Shown here: piece after piece, positions 37,352 to 45,084 of the stretch
Layout: every line of letters starts with the position of its first letter
Position numbering within the stretch: the stretch's first letter is position 1
Source of the DNA: Nonomuraea aurantiaca
GTDB lineage: Bacteria > Actinomycetota > Actinomycetes > Streptosporangiales > Streptosporangiaceae
Length of the DNA: 54,701 nt
NCBI RefSeq assembly: GCF_020215705.1
Contig: NZ_JAIWNB010000041.1
Span: forward strand, 1-54,701
Direction: 5' to 3'
Notes under the pieces: generated by a model
The model's input: only the letters and a program-made list of their open reading frames with translations
Databases searched by the model: none
What the model was told of the DNA's origin: nothing
Translations under genes and position numbers: made by a program

Positions 37352-38406
37352 ACAGCCCGATGGAAGACCGCCTGCGCGAGGCGCTGGCCGAGGCGGGGGC
37401 GACCGTTGACCCCAGCACGCTGAGCCCTCTACACGCGTCGGGGCGGCCTCGGGTGCGCGTCGATTTCCGGTTGCTGGCAGCGGCGGGGGCGGTGGTGCTC
37501 GCGGGGGCCGTGACCGCCGCCGTGCTCATCTCTCCCGGTGACGAACAGCGGGCGGCGGTGGCCAACCCGCCTGCCGACCAGAAAGGCGAGACGGAGCTGT
37601 TCGTCTTCCTGTGCGCGAAATACCCAACGAAAAGCCCGGACTGCCCTGGGGGCAGCCCCACCGGGCAGCAGACCCGGGCGATCCAGCAGGCTCTGCAGGC
37701 GGTACCAGGGGTGTCGCAGGTGCTTTACGAGAATTCGGCGGGAGCCTATTTGAGGTTCCGCCGAGACTACGCCGGCAACAAGACGCTGCTCGGCGCGGTC
37801 GCCGTAGCCGACCTGCCGACCTCGTTCCACGTCCAGCTGAGGGCGGGAGCCGATGTGAATGCGCTGCAGGCCAAGTTGAAGTCCATTCGAGGCGTGTCCG
37901 GCACCTCTGAGCCGAAGACGGACAACCTGTCCGCGTCAGAGCAGGGGAACAACAACGCAGATATCTCAGTCTTTCTCTGCGCGAAAGGGTCGGCCGCAGC
38001 ATCGTGCGGAGCCGTTGCCGCGCCCGGCTCGACGAAAGATGCCCCCAAGTTCACCGAATCCGGCAAGGCCATCACGCTCGCGCAGCAGAGTGACCTCGCC
38101 AGGGAGATCGCGAAGACACCCGGCGTCCAGTCGGTACGCTTCGAGAGCCAGCAGGAGGCCTACGAGAATTTCAAGCGCGCCTACGCGAGTAACAAGGCCA
38201 TCCTTAAGGCCACCAAGCCATCGGACATGCCGAAGTCGTTCCGCCTTCAGCTGCGCCCGGATGCCGACTCGGGCGAGGTGATCGCTCAGCTGCAACACCT
38301 ACCCGGCGTCGCGTCGGTCATCAACAGCAAGTGCGTGACTGAGCGGCTCACCCTTTATCAGCGCTATGGCATCTCGCTGCCTGAGAGCAAGGTCTGCGCC
38401 TCCTAG
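37348..38406 (+). CDS. membrane protein with two FtsX-like extracellular domains
   Basis: A 352-residue protein translationally coupled to the sigma-factor gene. A cytoplasmic N-terminus of about 37 residues (MEDRLREALAEAGATVDPST) precedes one membrane helix (LLAAAGAVVLAGAVTAAVLI). Outside are two related domains of about 110 residues. Each begins with a strand ending FLCAK (ELFVFLCAKYPT, DISVFLCAKGSA), followed by IQQALQAVPGVSQVLYE or LAREIAKTPGVQSVRFE and DLPTSFHVQLR or DMPKSFRLQLR. These are FtsX extracellular-domain folds (pfam18075). No permease helices or FtsE partner are present. The cytoplasmic tail is short for a classic zinc anti-sigma domain. Confidence 0.82.
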   Translation: MNSPMEDRLREALAEAGATVDPSTLSPLHASGRPRVRVDFRLLAAAGAVVLAGAVTAAVLISPGDEQRAAVANPPADQKGETELFVFLCAKYPTKSPDCPGGSPTGQQTRAIQQALQAVPGVSQVLYENSAGAYLRFRRDYAGNKTLLGAVAVADLPTSFHVQLRAGADVNALQAKLKSIRGVSGTSEPKTDNLSASEQGNNNADISVFLCAKGSAAASCGAVAAPGSTKDAPKFTESGKAITLAQQSDLAREIAKTPGVQSVRFESQQEAYENFKRAYASNKAILKATKPSDMPKSFRLQLRPDADSGEVIAQLQHLPGVASVINSKCVTERLTLYQRYGISLPESKVCAS

Positions 38407-38505
38407 CCGGGGTAGAGACTCTCACGCTGCGCGCGCCGACACACGTAATGTGGCAACCGAAGGCCGTAAGAACCCCCGAGGCCGTCAGGAGGCGAGCACG
38501 AGCCC

Positions 38506-39357
38506 ATGGGAATGATCATGGCCGTGAGCTTCACCCGCTACGGGCGGCTCTACTACCTCGACCCCGGTGGCCACACTCCCAAGGTGGGCGACAAGGTGCT
38601 GGTCCCGACCGACTCGGGTCCTGAGGTGGCGGAGTGCGTGTGGGCGCCGCAATATTCGAGTGAAGACATCGACGGAATGCCGGTGTGTGCGGGCATAGCG
38701 GGAGAGGAACACCTCTCCCGCGACGAGACCAACAAACGCCGCAGGGCCGAGGCCCGCAGCGTGTCCAAGCGGTTGATCAAACGGCACGAGCTGCCGATGA
38801 AGGTGGTGGGAATCGACTACCTCGACCAGGACAACGTCTATACGGTCTACTTCTCCGCCCCGCATCGGGTCGACTTCCGCGCGCTGGTCCGAGACCTGGC
38901 CCGCAACCTGCGGGCCCGGGTGGAGCTGCGGCAGATCGGCCCGCGTGACGAGGCGCGGTTACAGGGCGGCATCGGCCCATGCGGTCGCGACCTGTGCTGC
39001 GCCACGTTCCTCAAGGACTTCGAGCCGGTCTCCGTACGCATGGCCAAGGACCAGGACCTCCCGGTCAACCCCTTGCGCATCGCTGGGGCGTGCGGGCGGC
39101 TGATGTGCTGTCTCAAGTACGAGCATCCGCTCTACGTCGAGACCCGCAACCGGATGCCGCGTACGGGCAGCCGGGTGAGCACCCCGCAGGGGGAGGGAAG
39201 CGTCCTGGGACATAACGTTCCGGCGGACACGGTGACGGTGCGTCTGGACGATGGTGGCCGGCGCTGTGCGTGCCCTTCCGCGTCGGTCTGCTCGCCGCGG
39301 CAGCAGCACGACAAGATGTACGGCGAGGAGGGCGGCACGTCGTCTCCTGGCGGATAG
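38506..39357 (+). CDS. ricT: PSP1 domain / RicT-like protein
   Basis: A 283-residue protein. The start at ATG 38506 (MGMIMAVSFTRYGRLYYLDP) has AGGAGG about 13 nt upstream, and MAVSF at 38518 is possible. The PSP1 domain spans about 60-150 (GEEHLSRDETNKRRRAEARS, HRVDFRALVRDLARNLRARV). The Cys motifs GPCGRDLCCATFLKDF and GACGRLMCCLKYEHPLY form the iron-sulfur site of RicT, part of the Ric complex that in Bacillus modulates RNase Y. The actinobacterial role is inferred. It is located after holB, as in many Gram-positive genomes, though here the sigma pair separates them. Confidence 0.88.
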   Translation: MGMIMAVSFTRYGRLYYLDPGGHTPKVGDKVLVPTDSGPEVAECVWAPQYSSEDIDGMPVCAGIAGEEHLSRDETNKRRRAEARSVSKRLIKRHELPMKVVGIDYLDQDNVYTVYFSAPHRVDFRALVRDLARNLRARVELRQIGPRDEARLQGGIGPCGRDLCCATFLKDFEPVSVRMAKDQDLPVNPLRIAGACGRLMCCLKYEHPLYVETRNRMPRTGSRVSTPQGEGSVLGHNVPADTVTVRLDDGGRRCACPSASVCSPRQQHDKMYGEEGGTSSPGG

Positions 39358-39686
39358 CGGTGGGTGGCGAGCGGGTGTGACGCGGGGAAGTTCACGGGTG
39401 GTACTCGTGAACTTCGCGTCCGCGGCGCCTGGCCCGGATGTGGTACGCGGGCTGGCCTGGCCCATATGCGGGGCCGGGACCTGGCCAGTGTGCCGCAGGG
39501 GCCTGGCCCACATGCGACGGGACTGACCCGAATGCGGCGCGGCGCCTGGATGGCGAGCCGCGCGGAGCGTTGGCCGTGTTGGCCTGTTGGTCGAGTTGGC
39601 CAGGTTGGCCGAGTTGAGCGGGTTCATCGGTTCGTCGCGCGGGCTGATGCCATCCACAGGCGGGAGGGAGACGGGACGCGCGTAAG
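39358..39686. other. intergenic with decayed short repeats
   Basis: About 330 nt without a credible gene. Two repeat families are visible. GCCTGGCCCAxATGCGG-like units recur at roughly 30-nt spacing (39450-39540). A GTTGGCC series follows at 39580-39620 (GTTGGCCTGTTGGTCGAG, GTTGGCCAGGTTGGCCGAG). They look like degenerate tandem duplications. Confidence 0.5.
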
Positions 39687-41147
39687 ATGCGGAGCGTGTG
39701 GTTTCGGACACTGAACGTCGTCGCCGCGACTGTGTTGTTCGCCTCCGCCTGTGCTGGGACAGAGGCACCGGCGGACGGCCTGAGCTGGTCCGACTGTGGT
39801 GACGGGTTCGACTGCGCGAAGCTGTCGGTGCCCCTCGACTACGGTCAGCCGAACGGCGAGCGCATCAAGATCAGTGTGGTCCGGCTGCCGGCCACCGGCG
39901 ACCGAATCGGGTCTCTGGTGGTCAACCCGGGCGGTCCTGGAAGTTCCGGGGTCACGTATGCGCGAGCCGCTCGATCGATCGTGAGCGATGAAGTGCGTGA
40001 ACGGTTCGACGTCGTAGGGTTCGATCCACGCGGTGTGGGTGAGTCGGCGCCCGTCGAGTGTCTGAGTGACTCGCGGCTCGACGCGTTCATAGCCTTGGAC
40101 ACCACCCCCGACACGCCGCAGGAACGGGCCGCGCTCGAGCAGGGCTCGCGCGAGTTCGCGAAGGGCTGCCAGTCCGGTTCAGGCCGTCTGCTGCCACACG
40201 TAGGCACCGTTGATGCCGCGCGGGACATGGACAGGCTGCGCCAGGCACTCGGCGACCAGAAACTCACCTATCTCGGCAAGTCCTACGGCACCTTCCTGGG
40301 CGCTGTTTATGCGGATATGTTCCCCAGCAAGGTCCGAGCCCTCGTACTCGACGGCGCTCTCGACCCGGCCATCTCCCGGCTGAAGCTCAACGCCGACCAG
40401 GCCATGGGCTTCGAACGCGCTCTCCGCGCCTACCTGGAGTCCTGCCTGGCCGAGGGCGACTGCCCGTTCCGCAGCCATACCGTCGACGGAGCCCTGGCCG
40501 AGGTGACCGAGCTGCTGCACCGTACAGACGCCCGTCCCCTGCCGGCCGACGGGCGGCAGGCCGGCGAGTCGCTCGCCACCCTCGGCGCCCTGACGCCGCT
40601 CTACGACCGCGGCTCCTGGCCTGAACTAACCGAAACGTTCCGCCAGGCCCTGAACGGCGACGGCAGATTGCTCCTCCGCAACGCCGACCAACTCATCGAC
40701 AGACGCGCCAACGGCGCCTACTCCAACCAGACTGAAGCCAACATGGCCATCAATTGCGTAGACGGCGGCTATCCCAAGGACGTCTCCGCTTACGCGGCCG
40801 CGGCGACGGAAGCGGAACGCCAGGCACCCAGGTTCGGCGCCTACCTCATGTGGAGCTCACTCCCCTGCGCCTTCTGGCCCGCCAAACCGACACTCACCAA
40901 CCGCCCACTCACCGCCAAAGGCGCCGCCCCGATCCTGGTCATCGGCACCGAACGCGACCCGGCCACTCCGTACGGGTGGGCCCAGGCCCTGGCGAGCGAG
41001 CTGGACTCGGGGGTGTTCCTCGGCTACGACGGTGACGGTCACACGGCGTACTTCAACGGCTCGACATGCGTGGACGACGCGGTGGACCACTACCTGCTGG
41101 CGGGCACCCCACCACAGGACGGAACAGTCTGTCCGGGCATCGGCTGA
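39687..41147 (+). CDS. exported alpha/beta hydrolase (tripeptidyl aminopeptidase type)
   Basis: A 486-residue protein from ATG 39687. A lipoprotein-like signal ends LFASACAGTEAP. The S33/TAP alpha/beta-hydrolase core has SLVVNPGGPGSSGVTYA (oxyanion loop), FDVVGFDPRGVGES and the nucleophile Ser in YLGKSYGTFLGAVYADMFP. The acid Asp is in LVIGTERDPATPYGWA and His in DGDGHTAYFNGSTC. A TAP-like C-terminal domain has Cys pairs (INCVDGGYP, LPCAFWPA, STCVDDAV, GTVCPGIG). It likely removes N-terminal tripeptides or hydrolyses related substrates at the cell surface. Confidence 0.9.
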   Translation: MRSVWFRTLNVVAATVLFASACAGTEAPADGLSWSDCGDGFDCAKLSVPLDYGQPNGERIKISVVRLPATGDRIGSLVVNPGGPGSSGVTYARAARSIVSDEVRERFDVVGFDPRGVGESAPVECLSDSRLDAFIALDTTPDTPQERAALEQGSREFAKGCQSGSGRLLPHVGTVDAARDMDRLRQALGDQKLTYLGKSYGTFLGAVYADMFPSKVRALVLDGALDPAISRLKLNADQAMGFERALRAYLESCLAEGDCPFRSHTVDGALAEVTELLHRTDARPLPADGRQAGESLATLGALTPLYDRGSWPELTETFRQALNGDGRLLLRNADQLIDRRANGAYSNQTEANMAINCVDGGYPKDVSAYAAAATEAERQAPRFGAYLMWSSLPCAFWPAKPTLTNRPLTAKGAAPILVIGTERDPATPYGWAQALASELDSGVFLGYDGDGHTAYFNGSTCVDDAVDHYLLAGTPPQDGTVCPGIG

Positions 41148-41202
41148 TCGGGGGAGCAAGAACCCCTTGGGCTCCTGTAGACTCGTTCACGCTGTACGGC
41201 AC

Positions 41203-41276
41203 GCCGCCTTAGCTCAGTCGGCCAGAGCACTTCACTCGTAATGAAGGGGTCTCGGGTTCGAATCCCGAAGGCGGCT
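41203..41276 (+). tRNA. tRNA-Thr(CGT)
   Basis: A 74-nt cloverleaf: acceptor GCCGCCT/AGGCGGC, D-arm GCTCAGTCGGCCAGAGC, anticodon stem CTTCA/TGAAG with loop CTCGTAA (anticodon CGT), T-arm CGGGTTCGAATCCCG. CCA follows in the genome at 41277-41279, though this may be chance. An integrase remnant directly downstream indicates past use as an integration site. Confidence 0.95.
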
Positions 41277-41282
41277 CCACGT

Positions 41283-41316
41283 CAGAAGCCCCCCGCGTGA
41301 TTTCGGGGGGCTTCTG
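41283..41316 (+). terminator. intrinsic terminator after tRNA-Thr
   Basis: A perfect 12-bp stem CAGAAGCCCCCC / GGGGGGCTTCTG with a 10-nt loop, starting 7 nt after the tRNA. Confidence 0.88.
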
Positions 41317-41336
41317 AGTGTCTAAGCTTCCCGATC

Positions 41337-41495
41337 TCATGTCTTGAAGATCCGATCCATGGCCACTGCGCCCTCCTGGAGTACGGGGCGGATCTGCTTC
41401 CTGTAGACCAGTTCGGTCACAGCCGTGCTGCTATGGCCGATCAACTTGGAGATCTTGTCCAGTAAGATGCCCTGATCTGAGAGCAGGGACACGAA
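41337..41495 (-). pseudogene. tyrosine integrase, C-terminal remnant
   Basis: Minus-strand 52 codons: FVSLLSDQGILLDKISKLIG then HSSTAVTELVYRKQIRPVLQ and EGAVAMDRIFKT before the stop. It retains the LIGHSS His and the nucleophile Tyr (ELVYRKQ) of phage-type tyrosine recombinases, but lacks the remainder, including the first catalytic Arg. Its end points at the 3' end of tRNA-Thr, the usual arrangement for an element integrated there, now deleted. Confidence 0.8.
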
Positions 41496-41502
41496 GCCCC
41501 CG

Positions 41503-41964
41503 GTGTTGCAGCAGGTTTTGGCCCTGGCAGGTCGCCCGGAAGGGGCAGCCCGCCAGGCTCGCGTCATCTCCTCCATCGCCGTCGACGCCGGGTCGCGGCT
41601 GGAGTCCTCGACCGTCTCCTGGCTCGAACTCGCCCTCGACACCCCGGCCGGAGAGTCGATTCCGCCGTTCTGGGCCGTGGTGCTGGCGATGGAGCATCTG
41701 TCCGGCCCCGACATCGGCGACGAACCCCGCGACCCAGCCGTCGTTCTGCCGGCCGTGTGGTTCCAGACGTCCGGCAGCGAGGAACCCCGCCAGCGCTGGC
41801 ACCTCGACATGTGGGTGGATCCTGCGCAGGTTTAGCCACGCATAGACGCGGCGCTCGCCGCCGGCGGCACGCTGGTCAGCGACGCGGAGGCGCCGAGTCT
41901 CTAGGTGCTCGCCGACCCGGAAGGCAACCGGGCCTGTCTGTGTACATGGCAGTCTCGTGGCTGA
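41503..41964 (+). pseudogene. VOC (glyoxalase-like) protein with two in-frame TAG codons
   Basis: The frame reads SWLELALDTPAGESIPPFWA, DPAVVLPAVWFQTSG, RQRWHLDMWVDPAQV, then TAG (41833-41835), PRIDAALAAGGTLVSDAEAP, TAG (41902-41904), and VLADPEGNRACLCTWQS to TGA 41962-41964. WHLDMWV and LADPEGN are hallmarks of bleomycin-resistance/dioxygenase (VOC) folds. The same frame is kept across both TAG codons, so the damage is by point mutation, not insertion. The N-terminal part is joined to integrase-remnant sequence. Confidence 0.78.
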
Positions 41965-42356
41965 TAGCTGTTTGCGGCCTCGCCGCAGAACAAGGGCGTC
42001 ATCTGGTCGGTCGTATCCGGCTCTGCACTGTAGCTCTCCGCCGGTCGCGGCTCGTCACGCTCGCGTCCCGCGGCAACAGATGCGCAACGCTCATAAGAAG
42101 CTCAATGTACGGCTTGCGCGGATTCCAAATACTCTATCCGGACCACGCGCTGCCATCATTTTCGGGCGCACCAATCCTGGATTATTTGCGAATAATGCTG
42201 GGGCGGCCCCATGTCGAAGTCGGCGCCCAGCGGAGGGCGACTGCCCAGATGCGTACGCCACTGCACCGAATGGCCGTGAGAACAAGTCTTACACGCTGTT
42301 GAAAGGCCGTGTTAGCGTTCGCCCTTCGAATTCCCTTCAAGAATGTGGAGGCGAAA
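41965..42356. other. intergenic, no gene recognised
   Basis: About 390 nt, less GC-biased than the neighbours around 42.1-42.3 kb. Presumably it contains the promoter for the following gene pair. I see no RNA gene or clear repeat. Confidence 0.3.
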
Positions 42357-42721
42357 TGGTGGATCCATCTTCATGGTTGGCAGCCGGGCGGACAAGGCGA
42401 TTAACTCTGCTGGCCATGGCGGCTCTGCTGCCATTGACGGCGTTCAACCTGGCGAGCGCCCCCGCCGCAGCGTCCCCTGCTCCGTCCGAAACCGTGATGC
42501 CGGCCGCAGCGCCACATCCGAGTATCCACCGTCCAACGCTGGAACGATTAAAGCGGGAAGCAACACGTAAGGGGGACGCTGACTGTGACCGCGTTCTGCC
42601 TTCCAGGTCTATGGCGTGCAAGAGGTACAGCCGTCGGCGCGACAAGGGGCACCGATGGCAGAGTGAAGGACTTCGAACCCGCGCAGAAAGACAGCCCCGA
42701 ACGATTGGTGAGCGCCAATGA
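42357..42721 (+). CDS. small exported protein, unknown
   Basis: ATG 42357 has GGAGG 6 nt upstream. The product is about 121 residues with a clear signal peptide (RRLTLLAMAALLPLTAFNLA ... APAAASPAP). The mature part is basic with two Cys (GDADCDRVLPSRSMACKRYS). The last 50 residues are Arg-rich with no obvious fold, so the frame may be partly degraded. The stop overlaps the next start as ATGA. Confidence 0.5.
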
Positions 42722-43134
42722 CTGCGAACGCAAATGAACCGCGCGGATCTCGAACGGCAGCACTGCGGCATGCAGTTGACGTGCTGCGACTATGCCTGCT
42801 CGGCCGACCCCGTAAGGGCGTCCTCGGCTACGCACCCAGCGGAACAGGGCGAGGTGGTCTGGCCCTGTATGCGTCCAGATGGAAGTCGCTGCTGCGGGCC
42901 GTCGCCGAAATCTGGCGTCCCCGTATCGACACGGCGCCGGCGGCGGATCAATGGGTGTTGAGCAGGGAAGCCGATGGTTGGGTGCTCCGGCCGGAAGGGG
43001 AGATCGGCCCTGCCGTGTACTTCACCACGGACATCCCCACTGATGATCAGAACGCGGCATTCGACTGGGCCGGTCGAGTAACGCCTGACGTCGCGCAAAA
43101 GGCGATCCACTATGTGGGGCCGCCGCCGTTTTGA
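42718..43134 (+). CDS. hypothetical protein
   Basis: 138 residues, coupled by ATGA overlap to the preceding small exported protein. An N-terminal basic helix (RTAALRHAVDVLRLCLLGRP) is followed by a compact region with Trp residues (LYASRWKSLLRAVAEIWRPR, ADQWVLSREADGWVLRP, YFTTDIPTDDQNAAFDWAGR). I do not recognise the family. Codon usage is consistent with a real gene. Confidence 0.5.
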   Translation: MTANANEPRGSRTAALRHAVDVLRLCLLGRPRKGVLGYAPSGTGRGGLALYASRWKSLLRAVAEIWRPRIDTAPAADQWVLSREADGWVLRPEGEIGPAVYFTTDIPTDDQNAAFDWAGRVTPDVAQKAIHYVGPPPF

Positions 43135-43453
43135 AGGCCTCACTCTCGCTCGTCCCCTCCAGGTGGCGGCGTTCAACGAAGCGCTCGTGTAGGAGCCGGG
43201 TCGGTCGTGGGCCAGGGGTGGGCGTTCATGGCGTCGATGCGAGGGTCTTCGCGCTTGGCTGGTCAGTGCGCCGCGGCCAGGTGTTCGAGGCTTGCGCTGA
43301 GCTGGTCGAGAGTCGTGCGGTCTCCGGGCTGACAATCTGCGGGTAGCCATTTTCGTGGCGATCGGTGGTCCGTGCCAGCGGCTCGCGAGGACGGCCGGGT
43401 TCGGCTGGACTGCCCCTGCTCGCTTTCAGCTATCGACGGGCGGATCCGTCCCT
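43135..43453. other. intergenic, possible gene scraps
   Basis: About 320 nt. The minus strand near 43263-43330 encodes PGDRTTLDQLSASLEHLAAA and a stop, which could be the tail of a lost regulator gene. Nothing intact is present. Confidence 0.3.
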
Positions 43454-44044
43454 TCAGAATGCGGTGTCGAAGGCTGAGGTCAGGGCCTGGCGCATGAGGG
43501 TGGGGAGGTCCTGTCGGCCGTTGCCTTCGGCCCAGTGGATAAGCGCGACATGGATGACCGCCAGGCATGCGGCGGTCGTGCTGCGGACCCGGAATTCCAG
43601 GTCAGGGTCGGTGGTGCCGGCGCAGAGTGCGTCGACGACGGCGATCTCCGTGGCGTACTGGCTGTCCAGATGGCGGGCCTGCAGGGCGGGTGTGGAGATC
43701 ATCAGGTTGAGGCGGGCGAGCAGGAGGTCGCGGTCGGAGGTGACGGCCGTGGCGGCGGTCTGCACCAGTGCCCGGCCGATCCGCTGGCGCAGGGGCTCCT
43801 CCTGCGGTTGGGCCGCCAGTGCCGCCGCGGTGTCCCGGTCGAACTCGTCGTAGAGGACCAGGTCCTCTTTGGTGGGGAAGTGCCGGTACAAGGTCATCGC
43901 GGATACCCCGGCCGCCTGCGCGACGTCGTTGATCGTGGTCGCGTCGTAGCCCTGTGTCATGAACAGGCGTACTGCGTGCGCCTGGAGCGTGCGCCGGGTC
44001 TCTGCCCGGCGCCGCTCACGCAGGCTTGCCGTCTCCCCTATCAC
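43454..44044 (-). CDS. TetR-family regulator
   Basis: About 196 residues from GTG 44044 (VIGETASLRERRRAETRRTL). The helix-turn-helix is FMTQGYDATTINDVAQAAGV, SAMTLYRHFPTKEDLVLYDE. The C-terminal ligand/dimer domain is all-helical (LLLARLNLMISTPALQARHL, AACLAVIHVALIHWAEGN). It is divergent from an SDR gene 51 nt away. A palindrome overlapping its own start codon suggests tight autoregulation together with control of the SDR gene. Confidence 0.85.
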   Translation of the reverse strand: MIGETASLRERRRAETRRTLQAHAVRLFMTQGYDATTINDVAQAAGVSAMTLYRHFPTKEDLVLYDEFDRDTAAALAAQPQEEPLRQRIGRALVQTAATAVTSDRDLLLARLNLMISTPALQARHLDSQYATEIAVVDALCAGTTDPDLEFRVRSTTAACLAVIHVALIHWAEGNGRQDLPTLMRQALTSAFDTAF

Positions 44045-44051
44045 CTGATAG
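44038..44051. promoter_or_regulatory. TetR operator candidate
   Basis: CTATCA-CC-TGATAG, a perfect 6-bp palindrome with 2-nt spacer. It contains the proposed GTG start of the TetR gene. A further half site CTGATAG lies at about 44063-44069, toward the SDR gene. Confidence 0.6.
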
Positions 44052-44095
44052 AACCTACCATGCTGATAGTTACTAACAAGTTTGCGGGGTACGCA

Positions 44096-44896
44096 ATGCG
44101 ACATCTGGCAGAGAAGACGGCACTGGTGACCGGGGCCTCGCGCGGTATCGGGCGGGCGGTCGCCGAACGTCTCGCCGCCGACGGGGCTCTCGTCGCCGTC
44201 CACTACGGGAAGGACGTGGCAGCGGCACAGGAGACGGTCGGGCGGATCGAGCGGGTCGGCGGGCGGGCGTTTCCGATCGGCGCGGACCTGGAGGACGCGG
44301 GGGCCGTCGGCTCATTGTTCGCCGAACTGGAGGCTGGGCTGGGCGGACGGCGTCTGGACATCCTGGTCAACAACGCCGCGGCCGCCCCGGCCGGGCCGAT
44401 CGAGACCGACACGGCCGAGCAGTTCGACCGGCTCTTCGCGGTGAACGTCAAGGCGCCGTACTTCATCATCCAGCGCGCGCTCCCGCTGCTGGCCGATGGC
44501 GGACGCGTCATCAGCCTCTCCTCGGCCGTCACCCGGATCGCCAACCCCGCGCAGACCTCCTTCGCCATGGCCAAGGGCGCGATCGAGACCATGAGCCGCA
44601 CCCTCGCCCTGGCGCTGGGCGACCGCGGCATCACCGTGAACGTCGTCGCACCGGGCGCGACCATGACCGAGGCGAACACGCCGCTGTTCCCCCCTGAGGC
44701 GGCGGCGTTCCTGGCCGGGCAGGCTGCGCTGGGGCGGGTCGGCCGGGCCGAGGACGTGGCGGATGTGGTGGCCCTCCTCGCCTCCGACGATGCCCGCTGG
44801 GTGACCGGGCAGGTGCTGGACGCCAGTGGTGGGCTCCACCTCGGGGTTCGGGTAGCGCTTGCAGAGCCGGCCGTACAGGATGAGGGGTTGTCGTAG
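44096..44896 (+). CDS. SDR-family oxidoreductase with catalytic Tyr replaced by Phe
   Basis: A 266-residue Rossmann protein from ATG 44096 (MRHLAEKTALVTGASRGIGR). The cofactor motif TGASRGIG and the structural motif LVNNAAAAP are intact. The active-site region reads VISLSSAVTRIANPAQTSF, AMAKGAIETM: the usual YxxxK is F156-AMA-K160. NVVAPGATMTEANTP and WVTGQVLDASGG are standard SDR blocks. Loss of Tyr should impair normal SDR catalysis, so it may be a binding protein or use another acid. It is divergent from the TetR regulator, which probably controls it. Confidence 0.87.
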   Translation: MRHLAEKTALVTGASRGIGRAVAERLAADGALVAVHYGKDVAAAQETVGRIERVGGRAFPIGADLEDAGAVGSLFAELEAGLGGRRLDILVNNAAAAPAGPIETDTAEQFDRLFAVNVKAPYFIIQRALPLLADGGRVISLSSAVTRIANPAQTSFAMAKGAIETMSRTLALALGDRGITVNVVAPGATMTEANTPLFPPEAAAFLAGQAALGRVGRAEDVADVVALLASDDARWVTGQVLDASGGLHLGVRVALAEPAVQDEGLS

Positions 44897-45084
44897 GGCG
44901 GCGCTGCCAGGACCGCCGAAGGGGCTGATTCGCGGCGGAGTCGGGGTGGCCTTGCTATTCGCAGCAGGGCGATTCGCGCCAGCCGCGCGATTCGTGCAGC
45001 GAGCTATATGAGTTGCGTACCCATAACGCCATCGCTGTACGCTCTGCCCTATCCCGCCGACCCCCAACGAACGGAAACCCCTCC

